NCBI RefSeq assembly: GCF_003202435.1
Contig: NZ_QJHK01000005.1
Location: forward strand, 62,001 to 126,000
Direction: 5' to 3'
Length of the DNA: 64,000 bases
Source: Flavobacterium cheongpyeongense
GTDB taxonomy: Bacteria > Bacteroidota > Bacteroidia > Flavobacteriales > Flavobacteriaceae
Position numbers and translations under genes: made by a program. Shown piece by piece: positions 61,534 to 64,000 of this stretch. The first letter of the stretch is position 1. Each line of letters starts with the position of its first letter. The notes beneath the pieces were generated by a model that did no database searches, was not told where the DNA came from, and was given only the letters and a program-made list of their open reading frames with translations.

Positions 61534-62133
61534 TTAATAATAAATATCTAAAAGTATGTTTGATTTCGAAGAATCTATAATTTTCTCAATTCTTTTAAAA
61601 AATTGTTCGTTAATCATTGGACAACCGTGACTACGACTGATGTGATGGTCTTGTTCTTCGTATGGAACTGCTGAATAATGGTGCAAAACAATCGCTCTTT
61701 TAAATGCATTGCTATTGGTTTCATCCAAGCCAAATAATCGATATGCCTTGCCAAATATGCCGTTATAATTAGCCCCGATAGAATATCTTCCTAATGAAGT
61801 ACTATTTGAATTGGGTGTATTGCTAAATTTCAAGTTTCCTTTGATTCCTGTTTCTGAGCCACAGCCATGAGCAACAAGGCCCTTATCTATAATTTTATTA
61901 TTCTGTAAATCATAGACAAAAAAACGGTTTTTACCGGATGGAATTTTCATATCAATAAAAAAAGCAATCTTAACATTGTATTTAGAATTAGCATTCAGCA
62001 TTGATTTCATTTCCTCAATCCTAAAATTAATTCTTTCTATTTCCAGACTATTGGGTTTATCTTTCAAATAAGGTTTGGAACTTATAAAGAAGACTGATAC
62101 TAATACAACTAAAATTAAATTAAATATTTTCAT
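61534..62133 (-). CDS. L,D-transpeptidase-fold (murein transpeptidase catalytic domain) exported protein
   Basis: This 199-residue protein has a signal peptide (about 1-19). The catalytic part shows RAIVLHHYSAVPYEEQDHHISRSHGCPMINEQFF (about 145-178), with the S-x-GC motif carrying the catalytic Cys and the preceding His. It belongs to the murein L,D-transpeptidase catalytic-domain family related to YkuD. Such proteins cross-link or modify peptidoglycan, though this branch is poorly studied. It lies ten bases downstream of porQ on the same strand, suggesting one transcript. Confidence 0.87.
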   Translation of the reverse strand: MKIFNLILVVLVSVFFISSKPYLKDKPNSLEIERINFRIEEMKSMLNANSKYNVKIAFFIDMKIPSGKNRFFVYDLQNNKIIDKGLVAHGCGSETGIKGNLKFSNTPNSNSTSLGRYSIGANYNGIFGKAYRLFGLDETNSNAFKRAIVLHHYSAVPYEEQDHHISRSHGCPMINEQFFKRIEKIIDSSKSNILLDIYY

Positions 62134-62143
62134 ACAAAATACA

Positions 62144-63163
62144 TCATTGAAGATTAATATTTAAACCAAAAAGACTTGTGTTTGCTGCTAATGTATATTT
62201 TGAATACGAATAATTGAATTTTAATCGATTCATTTTTAATCCAAAACCTAAAGAAACTCCCGAAAAATTACGCTGTTCCTCTATTCTTAATTCTTCGGCT
62301 CTTCTAAAATTATATCCTAATCGAATATTAAATGCTTTTTTGGGAAAAAGTTCCACTCCAAAAACCACATGTCGCAGAGCATTATTAACAAATGAAACCT
62401 TATCTTCCTTAGTTGAACCATCAATATTACTTTGTGCACGAACAGGATTTGAAAAAGAAATATTCCATTGCTGCAAATTTTCTAAAGATAAATGCCATCT
62501 AATCGGTACATGATCTAATTCTTGTGAAACACCTGCGATAATTTCAAGTGGTAATTTTTCTTTCATCCCTGAATAGGTGGTAAACTGAGTTCCAATATTA
62601 CGTATTGCCAATGCCCAGTTCACATCATTTCTTTGATCAATGAACAAAAAACCTAAATCGAATGCACCTCCAACAGAATTATAAGTCTCTAGAGCAGAAG
62701 TTATCAACTTAGCATTTGCTCCAACAAATATATCTGTATACGGAATATTATAAGCGTAACCTACTGAAAGAGAAGCTTCGCTCCCTGTAAAATCTGATGT
62801 TGGCTGTCCATTTTCATCATAGCCTTCAAAATTACCGTAATTTATATAGCTTATCCCTCCGTAAAATGTTTGCAAATGCCTGTCGTAAGTATAAGCATAA
62901 GAAGCTGTTCCATAAGTTGCTTCACCATAATAATTACCGTAATTCATAGCCAGATGATTATCCATATCTGCATTTAATGTTGCAGGATTAAACATTACCT
63001 GATTTACATCTTCATCATAAATGGTAATTGCTTTTCCTCCTAAAGCTGCCTGTCTTGGCGAGGTTGTTAAATTTAAAAACTGATAAGCATATCTCCCGCC
63101 TATTTGTCCAAAAGTGAGGGAAATATTAAAAAACACAAAAAACAGAGTGACTTTTTTCAACAT
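62144..63163 (-). CDS. porQ: Type IX secretion protein PorQ
   Basis: This 339-residue outer-membrane barrel protein has a signal peptide (about 1-19, ending LTFGQ). The N-terminus GGRYAYQFLNLTTSPRQAALGGKAITIYDEDVNQVMFNPATL (about 22-63) is the PorQ signature, followed by strands such as YGNYYGEATYGTASYAYTY and the C-terminal NRLKFNYSYSKYTLAANTSLFGLNI. PorQ works with PorU, PorV and PorZ in the attachment complex that processes T9SS cargo. It would serve cargo such as the PL1 lyase in this window. Confidence 0.93.
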   Translation of the reverse strand: MLKKVTLFFVFFNISLTFGQIGGRYAYQFLNLTTSPRQAALGGKAITIYDEDVNQVMFNPATLNADMDNHLAMNYGNYYGEATYGTASYAYTYDRHLQTFYGGISYINYGNFEGYDENGQPTSDFTGSEASLSVGYAYNIPYTDIFVGANAKLITSALETYNSVGGAFDLGFLFIDQRNDVNWALAIRNIGTQFTTYSGMKEKLPLEIIAGVSQELDHVPIRWHLSLENLQQWNISFSNPVRAQSNIDGSTKEDKVSFVNNALRHVVFGVELFPKKAFNIRLGYNFRRAEELRIEEQRNFSGVSLGFGLKMNRLKFNYSYSKYTLAANTSLFGLNINLQ

Positions 63164-63359
63164 TTATGTTAAGGGCTTAATCTGCATTAGAACGTAAATA
63201 TGAAGATAAAATTATAATTCTGAAACATTTGTATTTTAAAATATAACTTAAAATCCACATATATTTTATAAACTGCAATAAAAGTACAAAAAAAGAATAT
63301 TCAATAACAGCTTAATTATAAAACATTTATGAATTAAAAATCTTTTTAACGAGTAGGCT

Positions 63360-64000
63360 TTACAATGCTAATTTATCAATATCGTTATAATGTACTTTTT
63401 GAATAATTGTTCCTTTTTGAATAACCACAACACTTGGATTTGCTCTTTCAATAGTTTTTAAAGCAGTTGCATCACAAAAGTAAAAATCCACATTCAGTGC
63501 ATATTGTTTTTTTGTTTTTGCGATTTCATCAATTCCTGAAGCCGTCATTGCAATTACTTTATATCCTTGCGCTTTAGCTTCCTGATTTAGTTTTTCTAAT
63601 TTTTGCATCCCATCCGGATTTGCTAAGGTCAGGTCATAACTTACAAAAACCAATAATTTTGGTTCTTTCAATAATTCTTCTTTATAATCAGAGTCCTCTT
63701 TTGTCATTGTAAAATCATGAATTGGCGGTACATAACCCTCTGTGATTACTTTGTCTTTTCGATCAACAAATATGGCTCCTTCCGGAATATTCATTAGATC
63801 TTTTTCAGTAAATTCTTTATCTACGCCATTCACCTTATAAATAAAAATCATTTCTACAACTGATTTTGGTGCACCTTCAGGAATTTCCATTCCTTTTTCT
63901 ATATTAGTTCCTACTTTATATGGACGGAAGTCTTTTATCGGATTGTGATTTAACACCCAAACTGCCATAAATGCGCATAAAACAACGCTTAAATAAACCG
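63360..64000 (-). CDS. BT_3928-type (DoxX-like) membrane protein, C-terminal part (partial)
   Basis: The frame is open from the right window edge to the stop at 63360, so the apparent ATG at 63968 is internal. The visible part begins with the end of a membrane helix (VYLSVVLCAFMAVWVL), then NHNPIKDFRPYKVGTN, which I recall as the junction between the DoxX-like membrane part and the soluble domain in BT_3928-family proteins. The soluble domain (about 200 residues) ends with a thioredoxin-like fold: LLVFVSYDLTLANPDGMQKLEKLN, VIAMTASGIDEI, NPSVVVIQKGTII, without a CxxC. Function is unknown. Confidence 0.82.
   Translation of the reverse strand, partial: VYLSVVLCAFMAVWVLNHNPIKDFRPYKVGTNIEKGMEIPEGAPKSVVEMIFIYKVNGVDKEFTEKDLMNIPEGAIFVDRKDKVITEGYVPPIHDFTMTKEDSDYKEELLKEPKLLVFVSYDLTLANPDGMQKLEKLNQEAKAQGYKVIAMTASGIDEIAKTKKQYALNVDFYFCDATALKTIERANPSVVVIQKGTIIQKVHYNDIDKLAL

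Noticed and set aside
61768..61790. AGCCCCGATAG inside the L,D-transpeptidase gene, like the start of the 29491 repeat
   Set aside because: It lies in coding sequence, and the matching GATAGCGGGAAATAGCTCC end is absent; taken as chance.
1..64000. CRISPR arrays, tRNA/rRNA genes, phage or intact IS elements
   Set aside because: I scanned the spacers for regular direct repeats, cloverleaf-like genes and transposase frames, and found none.

Overview
This is a low-GC chromosomal window from a Flavobacterium-type Bacteroidetes. Support comes from many promoters with the Bacteroidetes -7 box TAnnTTTG, a hybrid two-component regulator with an AraC output domain, a secreted lyase carrying a type IX (T9SS) C-terminal sorting domain, the T9SS gene porQ, and a combined arg/pro operon that uses the ArgF' carbamoyltransferase. 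I see no tRNA, rRNA, CRISPR array, intact insertion sequence or prophage. Both ends cut genes: an AI-2E-family transporter on the left and a BT_3928/DoxX-type membrane protein on the right.

Layout. 1-3.8 kb: transporter tail, an outer-membrane barrel protein, a His-rich exported protein and a DUF1826-like protein. 4.3-14.2 kb: a small glycan/uronate locus with SDR-type uxuB, uxuA, a hybrid two-component system (HTCS) and a GH2 glycosidase; between the last two lies a direct repeat that looks like the HTCS binding site. 14.3-23.9 kb: housekeeping genes (SIMPL protein, rhomboid, LpxL-like acyltransferase, cvfB, menD, a PAT-like acetyltransferase, dus, glutathione peroxidase) and a sigma/anti-sigma pair. 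24.3-25.7 kb: a T9SS-exported PL1 pectate lyase. 25.8-27.9 kb: two DUF2157-type membrane proteins. 28.0-39.2 kb: a ten-gene arginine/proline operon read leftward (GNAT-argG-argC-argD-proA-proB-argF'-argB-argE-argH), with a leader of about 320 nt and several repeats in its spacers. 39.3-46.4 kb: M1 peptidase, aldose 1-epimerase-like protein, and a leftward run DUF1684-tatD-tcdA-HAD-DUF2911. 46.7-47.7 kb: a PL9 pectate lyase lipoprotein. 47.8-49.9 kb: a BlaI/M56 (BlaR1-like) pair behind three tandem operator dyads. 50-55.8 kb: a 46-residue protein, DinB, ppc, an Lrp regulator, an M14 carboxypeptidase and a divergent XRE regulator with shared palindromes. 55.9-64 kb: acyltransferase, a rightward five-gene cluster (methyltransferase, M23, three small proteins), a nucleoside transporter, cmk, an L,D-transpeptidase, porQ and the BT_3928-type protein.

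How the parts connect. Two unlinked pectate lyase genes (24.3 and 46.8 kb) share one arrangement: the -7 box TAAATTTG followed at once by a LacI-type palindrome with core AATCGATTACA. They are therefore probably co-regulated by a LacI-family protein encoded elsewhere. uxuBA has a different LacI-type palindrome downstream of its -7 box. The PL1 enzyme would leave the cell through the T9SS to which PorQ belongs. The arg operon contains every step from glutamate to arginine, and its first gene, a GNAT protein, is the natural candidate for the missing N-acylglutamate synthase.

The most useful new observations are regulatory: (1) TGGCA-N5-TGATAG twice at exactly 20 bp in front of the GH2 gene; (2) AACTA-N6-TAGTT dyads, two perfect and one with a mismatch, at exactly 20-bp steps in front of blaI/M56; (3) TTTAC-N4-GTAAA palindromes laid over the -7 boxes of the divergent XRE and M14 genes; (4) the shared LacI-type site of the two pectate lyases; (5) the structured arg leader. 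All annotation is by eye and from memory of protein families; no database search was possible.
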